From assembly GCF_049195245.1 (NCBI RefSeq), contig NZ_JBMIRR010000026.1:124001-188000 (forward strand): a DNA stretch of 64,000 bases. The letters are read 5' to 3'. The stretch is from Arenimonas sp049195245 (GTDB lineage: Bacteria; Pseudomonadota; Gammaproteobacteria; Xanthomonadales; Xanthomonadaceae). Positions within the stretch are counted from its first letter, which is position 1, and the number at the start of each line of letters is the position of its first letter. The notes under the pieces were generated by a model. It ran no database searches and had not been told where the DNA came from. It saw nothing but the letters and a program-made list of their open reading frames with translations. Shown here piece by piece: positions 25,057 to 33,676 of this stretch. The position numbers were made by a program, and so were the translations under genes.

Positions 25057-25959
25057 TCAGCCTTTCGCGGCCTTGCGTTCCCGCGGCGGCAGCGCCGAGA
25101 GATAGCGCCAGATCGCGCGCAGCTCGTCATCCGTCATCGCGGCGTAGGTGCGCCAGGGCATCAGCGGATGCAGTTCGCGGCCATCGGGCCGGCGACCCTC
25201 GCGGATCACGCGCACGAAGTCGGCCTCCGTCCAGCCGGCCAGGCCGTTCGCATGCGGCGTGAGGTTGGCGGCATCGGGGAAGTCGGCCGGCGTGCCCGGC
25301 ACATGCTGTCCGCCGTGGTCCTTGCCATGGCAGCCGGTGCAGGTCTGGGCCAGGTAGCCGCCGTACTCCGCGGTCGGGCCCGGCGCCGGCGAGGTGCGCA
25401 CGCGCGGCGCGTGGTCCAGGTGCCGTGCCGGCAGCAGTTCGAACTGCCCCAGCATGAAGAGAACGCGACCCAGCGGCCGCAGCTCGAACGCGCCGGGATC
25501 ATTGCCGGAGTCCGGCAACGACTGCAGGTGCCGCACCAGTGCGGCCGTATCGGCGTCGGAGAGCTCGTGGTAGTCGGCCGAGGGCATGAAGCGCAGCGGG
25601 CGGCCGTCCGGGCCCACGCCGTGCCGTATCGCGGCCGCCAGCTGGTCGGCGTCGTAGCGTCCGGCCAGCGCGGTCGGCGTGAGGTTGGGCGCCACCACGC
25701 GCGCCACCGGTCCCGCATCGAAGACTTCCTTGCCGACGCCACCGGCCGCATGGCAATCCACGCAGCCCAGCACCTGGTACAGGTGCGCGCCGCGCGCCGC
25801 CTCGGCGGCATCGCCGGTGCCGCGCAGCGGCGGATCCGAGAGCACGTAGCGCGTCTGCATCGCCTGCTCGCTGTAGAACCAGGCCGCGCCGAACAGCACG
25901 CCCACCGCACCCGCCAGGGCCGCGACCGTCCAGGCCGCGCGCCGTAATCCCTTGCCCAT
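25057..25959 (-). CDS. Membrane-anchored diheme cytochrome c
   Basis: This 300-residue protein has an uncleaved-looking N-terminal helix (about 9-30) and two class I cytochrome domains. Heme motifs are CVDCH (C66, C69, H70) and CTGCH (C207, C210, H211), and each domain has a Met ligand candidate (RFMPSADYHEL about 124-132; HPLMPWRTYAAMTDDEL about 268-284). The architecture resembles the cytochrome c subunit of gluconate/alcohol dehydrogenases or of quinol oxidase chains. No dehydrogenase is adjacent, so the electron donor is unknown. Downstream of the TRAP binding-protein gene on the same strand (123-base gap). Confidence 0.88.
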   Translation of the reverse strand: MGKGLRRAAWTVAALAGAVGVLFGAAWFYSEQAMQTRYVLSDPPLRGTGDAAEAARGAHLYQVLGCVDCHAAGGVGKEVFDAGPVARVVAPNLTPTALAGRYDADQLAAAIRHGVGPDGRPLRFMPSADYHELSDADTAALVRHLQSLPDSGNDPGAFELRPLGRVLFMLGQFELLPARHLDHAPRVRTSPAPGPTAEYGGYLAQTCTGCHGKDHGGQHVPGTPADFPDAANLTPHANGLAGWTEADFVRVIREGRRPDGRELHPLMPWRTYAAMTDDELRAIWRYLSALPPRERKAAKG

Positions 25960-26082
25960 TCCGCTTCATCCGCTGTTTCGATGACCGTGCAACACGGGCA
26001 ACAGGGACGACACCGGCCGCGCCGCGTTCAGTGGCGATTTCGCTACGGCTGCCCTGCCATGACTTGCGGCAGGGGTCGCGGC

Positions 26083-27180
26083 TCAGCCGCGGATGGCGTG
26101 GTAGGACTCTTCGGAGACGGCGCTCCAGGCCCGCGCCTGGGCCTGGAAGGCACGCATCGAATCGAGCGCGCGGCGCGCCATCGGGTCCGACGCCGCCAGT
26201 TCGTCCAGCACCTTCTCGGCGGCACGACGCAGCACCAGCAGCACGTCGTCGGGCAGTTGCCGCAGTTCGACGTCATGTTCGCGCACCAGCGCATCCAGCG
26301 CCTGCTGGTTGCGCGCATCGAACTCCGCCAGCACGCGCTCGGCCATCGCGCCGCAGCAGCTCGCCACGACTTCCTGAAGGTCCTTGGGCAGGTCTTCGTA
26401 GGCCTTCTGGTTCACCAGGCACTCGATGGCGGGGCCCGGCTCCTGCCAGCCCGGGTAGTGGCAGAACCGCGTTGCGCGATGCAGGCCGAACGCGAGGTCG
26501 TTGTACGGCCCCATCCACTCCGCCGCATCGATCACCCCTTCGTCCAGCGCTTCGAAGATGTCCGCGCCCGGCAGGTTGACCGGCGTCGCGCCCACGCGCG
26601 CCATCACGTCGGCACCCAGGCCGGGAATGCGCATCTTCAGGCCCTTCAGGTCCGCCACCGATTCCAGCGGCTTGCGGAACCAGCCCGCCAGCTGCACACC
26701 CGTGTTGCCGGCCGGGAACGGGACGATGCCGAAAGGCGCATACAGCTCGCGCCACAGCGCCAGTCCGCCGCCCTGGTGCAGCCAGGCGTTCATTTCGCGC
26801 GCGGTCAGGCCGAAGGGCACCGAGCAGAAAAAGGGCGCGGCCGCGGCCTTGGCCTTCCAGTAGTAGCTGAAGGAATGGCCGAGTTCGGCCGTGCCGCGGC
26901 TCACCGCGTCGAACACCTCGAAGGCGGGCACCAGCTCGCCGGCGCCGTGCACGGTGACGCGCAGGCGGCCGCCGCTGGCGCGGGTGATCATCGCGGCCAG
27001 CTCGGCCGCGCCCGTGCCCAGGCCCGGGAAGTTGGTCGGCCAGGAGGTCACCATCTTCCATTCGCGCGGCGCCTCGCGGGCGGCGCGGTCCTTCCGGCCC
27101 TCGGGTGCCGCGCCGCAGGCCGCCAGTCCCGTGGCCACGGCCGCCACGCCGGCGCCACGCAGCAGATCGCGACGTTTCAT
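26083..27180 (-). CDS. TRAP transporter solute-binding protein (DctP/TakP-like lipoprotein), orphan
   Basis: This 365-residue protein begins with twin arginines and a lipobox (MKRRDLLRGAGVAAVATGLAAC), suggesting export and lipidation at Cys22. The core matches TRAP binding proteins: WPTNFPGLGTGAAELAAMI, HGAGELVPAFEVFDAVSRG, LKMRIPGLGADVMARVGATPVNLP and HYPGWQEPGPAIECLVNQKA. The last two resemble 2-oxoacid-binding TakP, with the conserved Arg in MRIPG contacting the carboxylate. No DctQ or DctM membrane subunits lie nearby. AGGAGAA precedes the ATG at 27180. The gene follows uvrD after 41 bases. Confidence 0.87.
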   Translation of the reverse strand: MKRRDLLRGAGVAAVATGLAACGAAPEGRKDRAAREAPREWKMVTSWPTNFPGLGTGAAELAAMITRASGGRLRVTVHGAGELVPAFEVFDAVSRGTAELGHSFSYYWKAKAAAAPFFCSVPFGLTAREMNAWLHQGGGLALWRELYAPFGIVPFPAGNTGVQLAGWFRKPLESVADLKGLKMRIPGLGADVMARVGATPVNLPGADIFEALDEGVIDAAEWMGPYNDLAFGLHRATRFCHYPGWQEPGPAIECLVNQKAYEDLPKDLQEVVASCCGAMAERVLAEFDARNQQALDALVREHDVELRQLPDDVLLVLRRAAEKVLDELAASDPMARRALDSMRAFQAQARAWSAVSEESYHAIRG

Positions 27181-27221
27181 GCCTTCTCCTCGCTGGGACG
27201 GGGCCAGTATGCGGTCATCGC

Positions 27222-29396
27222 TCAGGCCGGCTGCAGGTTGGCGTAGCCCAGCACCAGCCACTTGGCGCCGCCGCGCTCGAAGTTCACCTGCACGCGCGCA
27301 TGCGCGCCGCTGCCCTCGGCGTCCATCACCACGCCTTCGCCGAAGCTGGGGTGGGTGACGCGCTGGCCCAGGCGCAGCGCGCTGCCGCCGGTTTCCAGGG
27401 CCGCGGCGCGCGGTGCGCCGTACGAGGCCGGCCGGTTCACACTGACCTTGGGCCGCACTTCGCGCACCAGCGCGGGCGGGATCTCGCGCAGGAAGCGCGA
27501 CGGCAGGCCGTACATCTCCATGCCGTGCAGGCGGCGCGACTCGGCATAGGTCAGCACCAGCTTCTGCCGGGCGCGGGTCAGGCCGACATACGCCAGCCGG
27601 CGCTCCTCCTCCAGCCGGCCGCTTTCGTCCAGCGACTTGCCGCTGGGGAACAGCCCTTCCTCCATGCCCACCAGGAACACCTGCGGAAACTCCAGGCCCT
27701 TGGCGCTGTGCAGGGTCATCAGCTGCACGCCGTCCTCGCCGGCCTCGGCCTGGCCTTCGCCGGCCTCAAGCGAGGCATAGCTGAGGAAGGCCACCAGCTC
27801 GCTCATTTCCGCACTGCCTTCCTCGTCGCGGCGCTCGAAGCGGCTGGCCACCGACACCAGCTCGTCCAGGTTGTCGGTGCGCGAATCCAGCGCGCCCTTG
27901 GACTCGGCGGCGTAGTGCGCGCGCAGGCCCGAGTTGGCGATCACATGGTCGAACTGCTCGTGCAGCGGCGAATGTTCGGTGCCCGACTGCAGTCCTTCCA
28001 CCAGTTCGGCGAAGGCCTTGAGCGCATTGCGCGCGCGGCCGGGCAGGCTGCCGCCGCCCGACAGCGCCACCGCGGCATCCCACAGCGGCACGGCGTGTTC
28101 GCGCGCGTGGCGGCGCACCTCGTCCAGGGTCTTGCCGCCGATGCCGCGCGGCGGCGTGTTCACCGCGCGCTCGAAGGCGGCGTCGTCGGCGCGGTTGGCG
28201 ATCAGGCGCAGGTAGGCCAGGGCGTCCTTGATTTCCATGCGCTCGAAGAAGCGCTGGCCGCCGTACACGCGGTAGGGCAGGCCGGCCAGCACCAGCTGCT
28301 CTTCGATCGCGCGCGACTGGGCATTGGACCGGTACAGCACGGCATTGTCGCCGGCGCTGCCGCCGTCGCGGATCTGGGCCTGGATGCGCTCGATGACGAA
28401 GCGCGCCTCGTCCACCTCGTTGTAGGCGGCGAACAGGTCGATCGGCTCGCCCTCGCCGTCCGAGGTCCACAGCTGCTTGCCCAGGCGGTCGGGGTTGTGG
28501 GTGATGACGGCATTGGCCGCGGCCAGGATGGTGCCGGTGGACCGGTAGTTCTGTTCGAGCTTGAAGGTGCGCGCGCCCGGGTAGTCGCGCAGGAAGCGCT
28601 GCACGTTCTCGACCTTGGCGCCGCGCCAGCCGTAGATGGCCTGGTCGTCGTCGCCGACCACGAACACTTCGCCGGTATCGCCGGCCAGCACGCGGATGAA
28701 GGCGTACTGGATGGCGTTGGTGTCCTGGAACTCGTCCACCAGCAGATGGCGGAAGCGCTGCTGGTAGTGGTGCAGCAGCACCGGATGTTCGAGCCAGAGC
28801 TCGTGCGCACGCAGCAGCAGCTCGGCGAAGTCCACCAGGCCCGCGCGCTGGCAGCGTTCCTGGTAGGCCTCGTACACGCGCAGCATGGTCGAGCCGTAAA
28901 GGTCGCCGGCAGGCGGCTGGATGTGTTTCGGGCGGCGGCCTTCGTCCTTCTGGGCGTTGATCCACCACGCCATCTGCCGCGGCGGGAAGCGGCCCTCGTC
29001 CAGCTCCAGGTCGGCCGAGATGCGCTTGAGCAGCCGCACCTGGTCGTCCTGGTCCAGCACCTGGAAGGACTCGGGCAGGCCGGCCTCCTGCCAGTGCAGG
29101 CGCAGCAGGCGGTGCGCCAGGCCGTGGAAGGTGCCGACCCACATGCCGCGCGAGCCCCCGCGCAGCAGCGCCTCGACCCGGCCGCGCATCTCGGCGGCGG
29201 CCTTGTTGGTGAAGGTGACGGCCAGGATGCCGTGCGCCGGCACGCCCACCACTTCGTTGAGCCAGCCGATGCGGTGCGTGAGCACACGGGTCTTGCCCGA
29301 GCCCGCGCCGGCCAGCACCAGCGCATGGCCGGGCGAGGAAGACACGACGTCGCGCTGGGCGGGATTGAGTTCGTCTAGCAGGTGGGACACATCCAT
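27222..29396 (-). CDS. uvrD: DNA helicase II (UvrD)
   Basis: This 724-residue superfamily 1A helicase works in nucleotide-excision and mismatch repair. Motifs: Q motif LNPAQRDVV, Walker A LAGAGSGKTRVL, Ia VTFTNKAAAEM, II LLVDEFQDTN, III VGDDDQAIYGWRGA, IV LEQNYRST, V LMTLHSAKGLEFPQVFLVGMEEG and VI AYVGLTRARQ. Its size matches E. coli UvrD (720). The start MDVSHLLDELNPAQ is the family start. TACAAT lies six bases upstream of the ATG. Confidence 0.97.
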   Translation of the reverse strand: MDVSHLLDELNPAQRDVVSSSPGHALVLAGAGSGKTRVLTHRIGWLNEVVGVPAHGILAVTFTNKAAAEMRGRVEALLRGGSRGMWVGTFHGLAHRLLRLHWQEAGLPESFQVLDQDDQVRLLKRISADLELDEGRFPPRQMAWWINAQKDEGRRPKHIQPPAGDLYGSTMLRVYEAYQERCQRAGLVDFAELLLRAHELWLEHPVLLHHYQQRFRHLLVDEFQDTNAIQYAFIRVLAGDTGEVFVVGDDDQAIYGWRGAKVENVQRFLRDYPGARTFKLEQNYRSTGTILAAANAVITHNPDRLGKQLWTSDGEGEPIDLFAAYNEVDEARFVIERIQAQIRDGGSAGDNAVLYRSNAQSRAIEEQLVLAGLPYRVYGGQRFFERMEIKDALAYLRLIANRADDAAFERAVNTPPRGIGGKTLDEVRRHAREHAVPLWDAAVALSGGGSLPGRARNALKAFAELVEGLQSGTEHSPLHEQFDHVIANSGLRAHYAAESKGALDSRTDNLDELVSVASRFERRDEEGSAEMSELVAFLSYASLEAGEGQAEAGEDGVQLMTLHSAKGLEFPQVFLVGMEEGLFPSGKSLDESGRLEEERRLAYVGLTRARQKLVLTYAESRRLHGMEMYGLPSRFLREIPPALVREVRPKVSVNRPASYGAPRAAALETGGSALRLGQRVTHPSFGEGVVMDAEGSGAHARVQVNFERGGAKWLVLGYANLQPA

Positions 29397-29402
29397 GGCG
29401 CC

Positions 29403-29408
29403 ATTGTA
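29403..29408 (-). promoter_or_regulatory. -10 hexamer of uvrD, six bases from the start codon
   Basis: TACAAT on the minus strand, separated from ATG 29396 by six bases, so the mRNA should be leaderless or nearly so. No good -35 is visible. Confidence 0.5.
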
Positions 29409-29424
29409 CCGGCGCCGCGCACCG

Positions 29425-32400
29425 CTATCGCTGGGGCCGGCGCAGGTTTTCCAGCACCTGTGCAAAAGGCAGGGGCCGCGCCAGCAGGAAGCCCTGGATC
29501 TCGTCGCAGCCACGCTGCCGCAGCCAGTCCAGCTGGGACTGGGTTTCCACGCCCTCGGCGATCACCTTCAGGCCGAAGCTGCGGGCCAGGGCCAGCACCG
29601 ATTCGCAGATCGCCGCGTTGTGGCTGTCGTTCTCCACGTCGGTGATGAAGCTGCGGTCGATCTTGAGCTTGTCCACCGGCAGCCGGTGCAGGTAGGCCAT
29701 GCTCGAATAACCTGTGCCGAAATCATCGATCGACAGCAGCACGCCGAACTGGCGCAGCTGCTCCAGCACCTCGATCGCGGCCTCGGGGCTGTCCATCACG
29801 ATGCTTTCGGTCAGCTCCAGCTCCAGCACGCCCGGCGGCAGCTGGAACTCCTGCATCAGCGCTTCCACGTCCGACACCAGCTCGCCGCTCTGGAACTGCA
29901 CCGCCGACACGTTCACGGCGATGGTGAGGCCCGACCAGCCGGCGTCGGCCAGCAGCCGGTGGTGGCGCGCTGCCTCGCGCAGAACCCAGCGGCCCAGCGG
30001 CACGATCAGGCCGCTGTCTTCGCAGACCGGGATGAATTCGTTGGGCGGCACCAGGCCGCGCTCGGGATGGCGCCAGCGCACCAGCGCCTCCAGCCCGACC
30101 GGTTCGCGGCCCGAGGCGAAATACTGCGCCTGGAAGTGCAGCTCGAACTCACCGCGCTCGATCGCCTCGTGCAGGCGCGACACCAGCTGCAGGCGTTCGT
30201 TGACGGCGCGCTCGAAGGCCGCGACGAAATGCACCGGGTGCGCCGGCCCCCGGCGCTTGGCCTCGTGGTTGGCCAGGCCGGCGTTGCGCAGCAGCCGTTC
30301 GGCGTCGGCGCCGTCCGCCGGGAAACTGGCGATGCCCACGCTGGGGCTGAGGTAGTGCAGCGTGTCGAGCACGTCCACCGGCTCGCTCAGCGTCGCCTGC
30401 ACGCGTGCCGCCACCTCGTCGGCCGTCGGCTGGCCCGCGTCCTGCCGCCAGGCCAGCGCGAATTCATCGCCACCCAGCCGCGCCGCCTCGATGCCGGGGC
30501 CCAGTGCCTGCAGGCGCAAGGCCACGACCTTGAGCACCTCGTCGCCGACGCCATGGCCCAGGCTGTCGTTGATCAGCTTGAACTGGTGCAGGTCGATGTA
30601 GATCACGTGCACCGGCTGCTGCTGGTCGGCGGCCTCGCGCAGCAGCGTGTCCAGCCGCGCCAGCATGGCGCTGCGGTTGGGCAGGTCGGTCAGGCCGTCG
30701 TGGTTGGCGCGGTGGGCGATCTGCTGCTGCACGCGCAGGCGGTCGGTCACGTCCTCGGCCAGCACCAGCCGGCAGGCATGGCCCTGGAAGTCGATGTCGG
30801 CAGCGTAGATGCGCACGTCGATCAGGCTGCCGTCCTTGCGCAGGTGGCGCCAGAGCTGCCCGCCGGGGTCGCTGGCCGGATTGCGCACGGCATGCTTGAG
30901 CGCCTCGGCGTCCGCTTCCGGGCGGATGTCGAGCAGGGTCATGCCCAGGAATTCCTCGCGGCTGTACCCGTAGTTCTCCACCGCGGCATCGTTCACCGCC
31001 ACGAACTGCATGGTGTCGCGGCGGTACACCCAGAACGGCAGCGGGTTGCGGTCGAACATGAAGCGGTACTGGCGCTCCGCGGCCGCCTGCGCCTGCTCGG
31101 CCCGCGCCCGCTCGGTGATGTCGAGCACGGTGCCGGCGTCGCGCACGCGCCCGTCCTCGTCGCGCACGCGGGTGCCCCGGGCCCGCACCACCCGAACCTT
31201 GCCATCGGGATGCACCAGCCGGAACTCGCTTTCCACCGGCTCCAGCGCGTCTTCGCGGAATCTGGCGAGCCAGGCTTCGACCTTGGCCAGGTCGTCGGGA
31301 TGCACCGCCTTGAAGCCGGCGTCCATCGACACCGGCTGGCCGTCGTCGGGGAAGCCGTGGATGCGCTTGGCCTCGGGCGAGTACTCGACCCGCAGCCGCT
31401 CCCGGTCCAGCGACCACGAGCCGACGCTGGCGATGCGCTGGGCCTCGTGCAGCTGGGCGGCGCTGCGCGCGTTGTCTTCCAGCAGCGCGCGCTGGCGCTG
31501 GTTGGCGGCGCTGAGCGTGCGCACCAGGTACAGCCAGCCCAGCACGTACATGGCGCAGGCCAGCACCGCCACCGCGACGAAGGGCCGCCACGAGGCCAGC
31601 ACGTCGTCGCGCGCCAGGCCCACCGCCAGCACCATCGGATAGTCACCCAGCGCACGGAAGGAGCGGATGCGGTGCACGCCGTCGAGCACGCTGGTTTCCT
31701 CGGACACGCCATGCGAGCCGGGGGCCAGCGCCTCGCGCAGCAAGGGGTGCTCGGGGTAACGCTGGCCGACGTAGCGGTCCGCGTCGCGACTGCGGGCCAG
31801 CACGGTGCCGTCGTGCTGGATCAGCACGGCCACGCCGGCCGGCCCTACCTCCAGCGATTCCATCAGCGATTGCAGGGCCGACAGTCGCAGCTCGGCCATC
31901 ACCCAGCCACCGCCCGCCTCCGGCGGCAGCGGGCGCAGCAGCGGCAGGCGCCATTCCCCGGCCACCCGGTGCGGGGGGCCCAGCCGCAGGCCGTCACTGC
32001 CCACCTGGCGCGAAGGATCCTGGAACCAGCCGGTCTGACCGGCCAGGCCCGGGCCGCGGGTCAGGGCGCGGCCCTGGTCATCAAGCAGCACCACGTCGAC
32101 CAGCTCGTCGTGCCGATCGTCCACGCCCTGCACGAGGGCCTGCACCACCTCCGGCCCGGCCCCGGGTGCAGTGGCGGCGACATGGCTCACGTCAGCGGCG
32201 ATGCCACGCATGGCCCGGTCCAGGTTGCGCAGCTGGAAGCCGATCAGGGCGGCCGTGCCCTGCGACAGGGCCGCCGACTGCTTCTCGGCGGCCTCGAGCT
32301 TGCCCTGGTAGTCCCGCCACAGCACGAAGCCCAGGGCCGAGGCCAGCAGCAGGCTCAGCGCGAACCCGTACGCCAGCAGACCCTGCAGGCTGGCGGGATG

Positions 32401-32439
32401 CGTGAGGCGGGCGGCGGCGGCGGCGCGTCTGGGCGTCAC
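29425..32439 (-). CDS. Membrane sensor PAS-PAS-GGDEF-EAL protein (c-di-GMP turnover)
   Basis: The gene encodes about 1,004 residues. A membrane helix (LLAYGFALSLLLASALGFVLW), a periplasmic sensor region of about 240 residues and a second helix (FVAVAVLACAMYVLGWLYLV) precede two PAS domains, a GGDEF domain (intact RLGGDEFAL) and an EAL domain. The EAL domain shows VGLEALVRW, AVNVSAVQFQ, ELELTESIVMD, IDDFGTGYSS, LKIDRSFI and VIAEGVETQ, so phosphodiesterase residues are present. Both activities look possible. A GTG at 32439 with GAGGG six bases upstream is taken as start; an ATG at 32517 would add 26 residues but lacks a ribosome-binding site. Confidence 0.9.
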   Translation of the reverse strand: MTPRRAAAAARLTHPASLQGLLAYGFALSLLLASALGFVLWRDYQGKLEAAEKQSAALSQGTAALIGFQLRNLDRAMRGIAADVSHVAATAPGAGPEVVQALVQGVDDRHDELVDVVLLDDQGRALTRGPGLAGQTGWFQDPSRQVGSDGLRLGPPHRVAGEWRLPLLRPLPPEAGGGWVMAELRLSALQSLMESLEVGPAGVAVLIQHDGTVLARSRDADRYVGQRYPEHPLLREALAPGSHGVSEETSVLDGVHRIRSFRALGDYPMVLAVGLARDDVLASWRPFVAVAVLACAMYVLGWLYLVRTLSAANQRQRALLEDNARSAAQLHEAQRIASVGSWSLDRERLRVEYSPEAKRIHGFPDDGQPVSMDAGFKAVHPDDLAKVEAWLARFREDALEPVESEFRLVHPDGKVRVVRARGTRVRDEDGRVRDAGTVLDITERARAEQAQAAAERQYRFMFDRNPLPFWVYRRDTMQFVAVNDAAVENYGYSREEFLGMTLLDIRPEADAEALKHAVRNPASDPGGQLWRHLRKDGSLIDVRIYAADIDFQGHACRLVLAEDVTDRLRVQQQIAHRANHDGLTDLPNRSAMLARLDTLLREAADQQQPVHVIYIDLHQFKLINDSLGHGVGDEVLKVVALRLQALGPGIEAARLGGDEFALAWRQDAGQPTADEVAARVQATLSEPVDVLDTLHYLSPSVGIASFPADGADAERLLRNAGLANHEAKRRGPAHPVHFVAAFERAVNERLQLVSRLHEAIERGEFELHFQAQYFASGREPVGLEALVRWRHPERGLVPPNEFIPVCEDSGLIVPLGRWVLREAARHHRLLADAGWSGLTIAVNVSAVQFQSGELVSDVEALMQEFQLPPGVLELELTESIVMDSPEAAIEVLEQLRQFGVLLSIDDFGTGYSSMAYLHRLPVDKLKIDRSFITDVENDSHNAAICESVLALARSFGLKVIAEGVETQSQLDWLRQRGCDEIQGFLLARPLPFAQVLENLRRPQR

Positions 32440-32660
32440 TTCGGACCCTCGGAGGGGCCCCGCGCGGAAGCCATCGGCGGGGCCTGTCTGAAATGCCAAC
32501 GTCACCGGCCGCAGCATCAGGCCAGCGAGCCCAGCCTACCCCGATGCGGCCCGCGTCGCGCCACAGGGGCCCGGCTGGACCGACAGCCGACAGCCGGCAG
32601 CCGCCCCGGCCGGGGCGCCGTGTCTGCCCTCACCCCGCCCAGGCAGGCGGGCCGCGACCC

Positions 32661-33341
32661 TCAGTGGGCGCGGGCCGCCTTGGGCGCCGCCGCGTGCGAC
32701 ATCAGGCGGTCGGTCCAGGCGATGCCCACGGCCGACAGGATGAAGATGGTGTGGATGATGGTCTGCCACATCACGCCGCCGGCGGTGACATTGGTGCAGC
32801 CCTTTTCCTTGGAGCCGATTTCGACCATCAGGCGCATGGCCTCCACGCCGGCCTGGCTGCTGCACAGCGGAACGCCGCCCAGGGCACCGGCCTCGATGAA
32901 GGTCTTGAGCAGGTGGATGGACGAGATGCCGATGATGGCCATCGCCAGCTTCACCTTCAGCACCGAGGCGTTGACGTGGCTCAGCCACTCGGGCTGGTCC
33001 GGGTGGCCCTGCAGGTTGAGCCGCGACACGAAGGTCTCGTAGCCGCCGACGATCACCATCACCAGCAGGTTGGAGATCATCACCACGTCGATCAGGCCCA
33101 GCACCAGCAGCATGATGCCCTGCTCGGTGAGGATGTTGGCGTCGGTGATGAGGTGCAGCAGCTCCTTCATGAACAGGTAGACGTAGACGCACTGGGCCAG
33201 GATCAGGCCCAGGTAGAGCGGCAGCTGCAGCCAGCGCGAGGCGAAGATCAGGCTCGAAAGCGGCCCGATCTTCTGGCGCCCGCCCATCACGGGGATCGCG
33301 TCGGGGTCGCGCACGGAGTCGGGCTGGTGGGGGTCGCTCAT
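32661..33341 (-). CDS. yqhA: YqhA/UPF0114 family integral membrane protein with extended loop
   Basis: This 226-residue protein has four predicted membrane segments. It matches YqhA through FASRWLQLPLYLGLILA, MISNLLVMVIVGGYETFVSRL, KVKLAMAIIGISSIHLLKTFIEA and WQTIIHTIFILSAVGIAWTDRL. E. coli YqhA has 164 residues; the extra length comes from an N-terminal tail and an insertion of about 35 residues between the last two helices (LCSSQAGVEAMRLMVEIGSK, then EKGC), which holds two cysteines. The function of the family is unknown. It lies 30 bases after the DUF3185 gene and is probably co-transcribed. Confidence 0.88.
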   Translation of the reverse strand: MSDPHQPDSVRDPDAIPVMGGRQKIGPLSSLIFASRWLQLPLYLGLILAQCVYVYLFMKELLHLITDANILTEQGIMLLVLGLIDVVMISNLLVMVIVGGYETFVSRLNLQGHPDQPEWLSHVNASVLKVKLAMAIIGISSIHLLKTFIEAGALGGVPLCSSQAGVEAMRLMVEIGSKEKGCTNVTAGGVMWQTIIHTIFILSAVGIAWTDRLMSHAAAPKAARAH

Positions 33342-33371
33342 CGTCTTCGTCTTCCGCTGTCTGTGCCTGGA

Positions 33372-33590
33372 TTACTTCTTGCTGACCGCGCCGATCACCA
33401 CGGCCACGGCGCCGACGCCGATCAGCACCCAGCCCAGGTTGATCGGCGGAGTCTTGGTGTCGGTCTTGCTGATTTCGATCGGGCCGATGTCGGCGACCTT
33501 CTCGGTGGATTCGAACTTGAAGACCCCGGCGGTGATGAGGCCACCGACGATGAGCAGGATGACGCCGATGATCAGGGCAGGCGTGCGCAT
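33372..33590 (-). CDS. DUF3185 small membrane protein
   Basis: This 72-residue protein has two hydrophobic helices (ALIIGVILLIVGGLITAG and LGWVLIGVGAVAVVIGAV) separated by a charged stretch (FKFESTEKVADIGPIEISKTD). That layout is typical of DUF3185. GGAG lies seven to eight bases upstream of the ATG. Function unknown. First gene of a probable pair with yqhA. Confidence 0.82.
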   Translation of the reverse strand: MRTPALIIGVILLIVGGLITAGVFKFESTEKVADIGPIEISKTDTKTPPINLGWVLIGVGAVAVVIGAVSKK

Positions 33591-33676
33591 GGTTCTACTC
33601 CAGGGACTGGCCCGAAGGTGGGCACGCGAAGGGTAGAGGCTTCGCCTGCGCCTGCCAAGCGCCGCGGCATGCGGGT

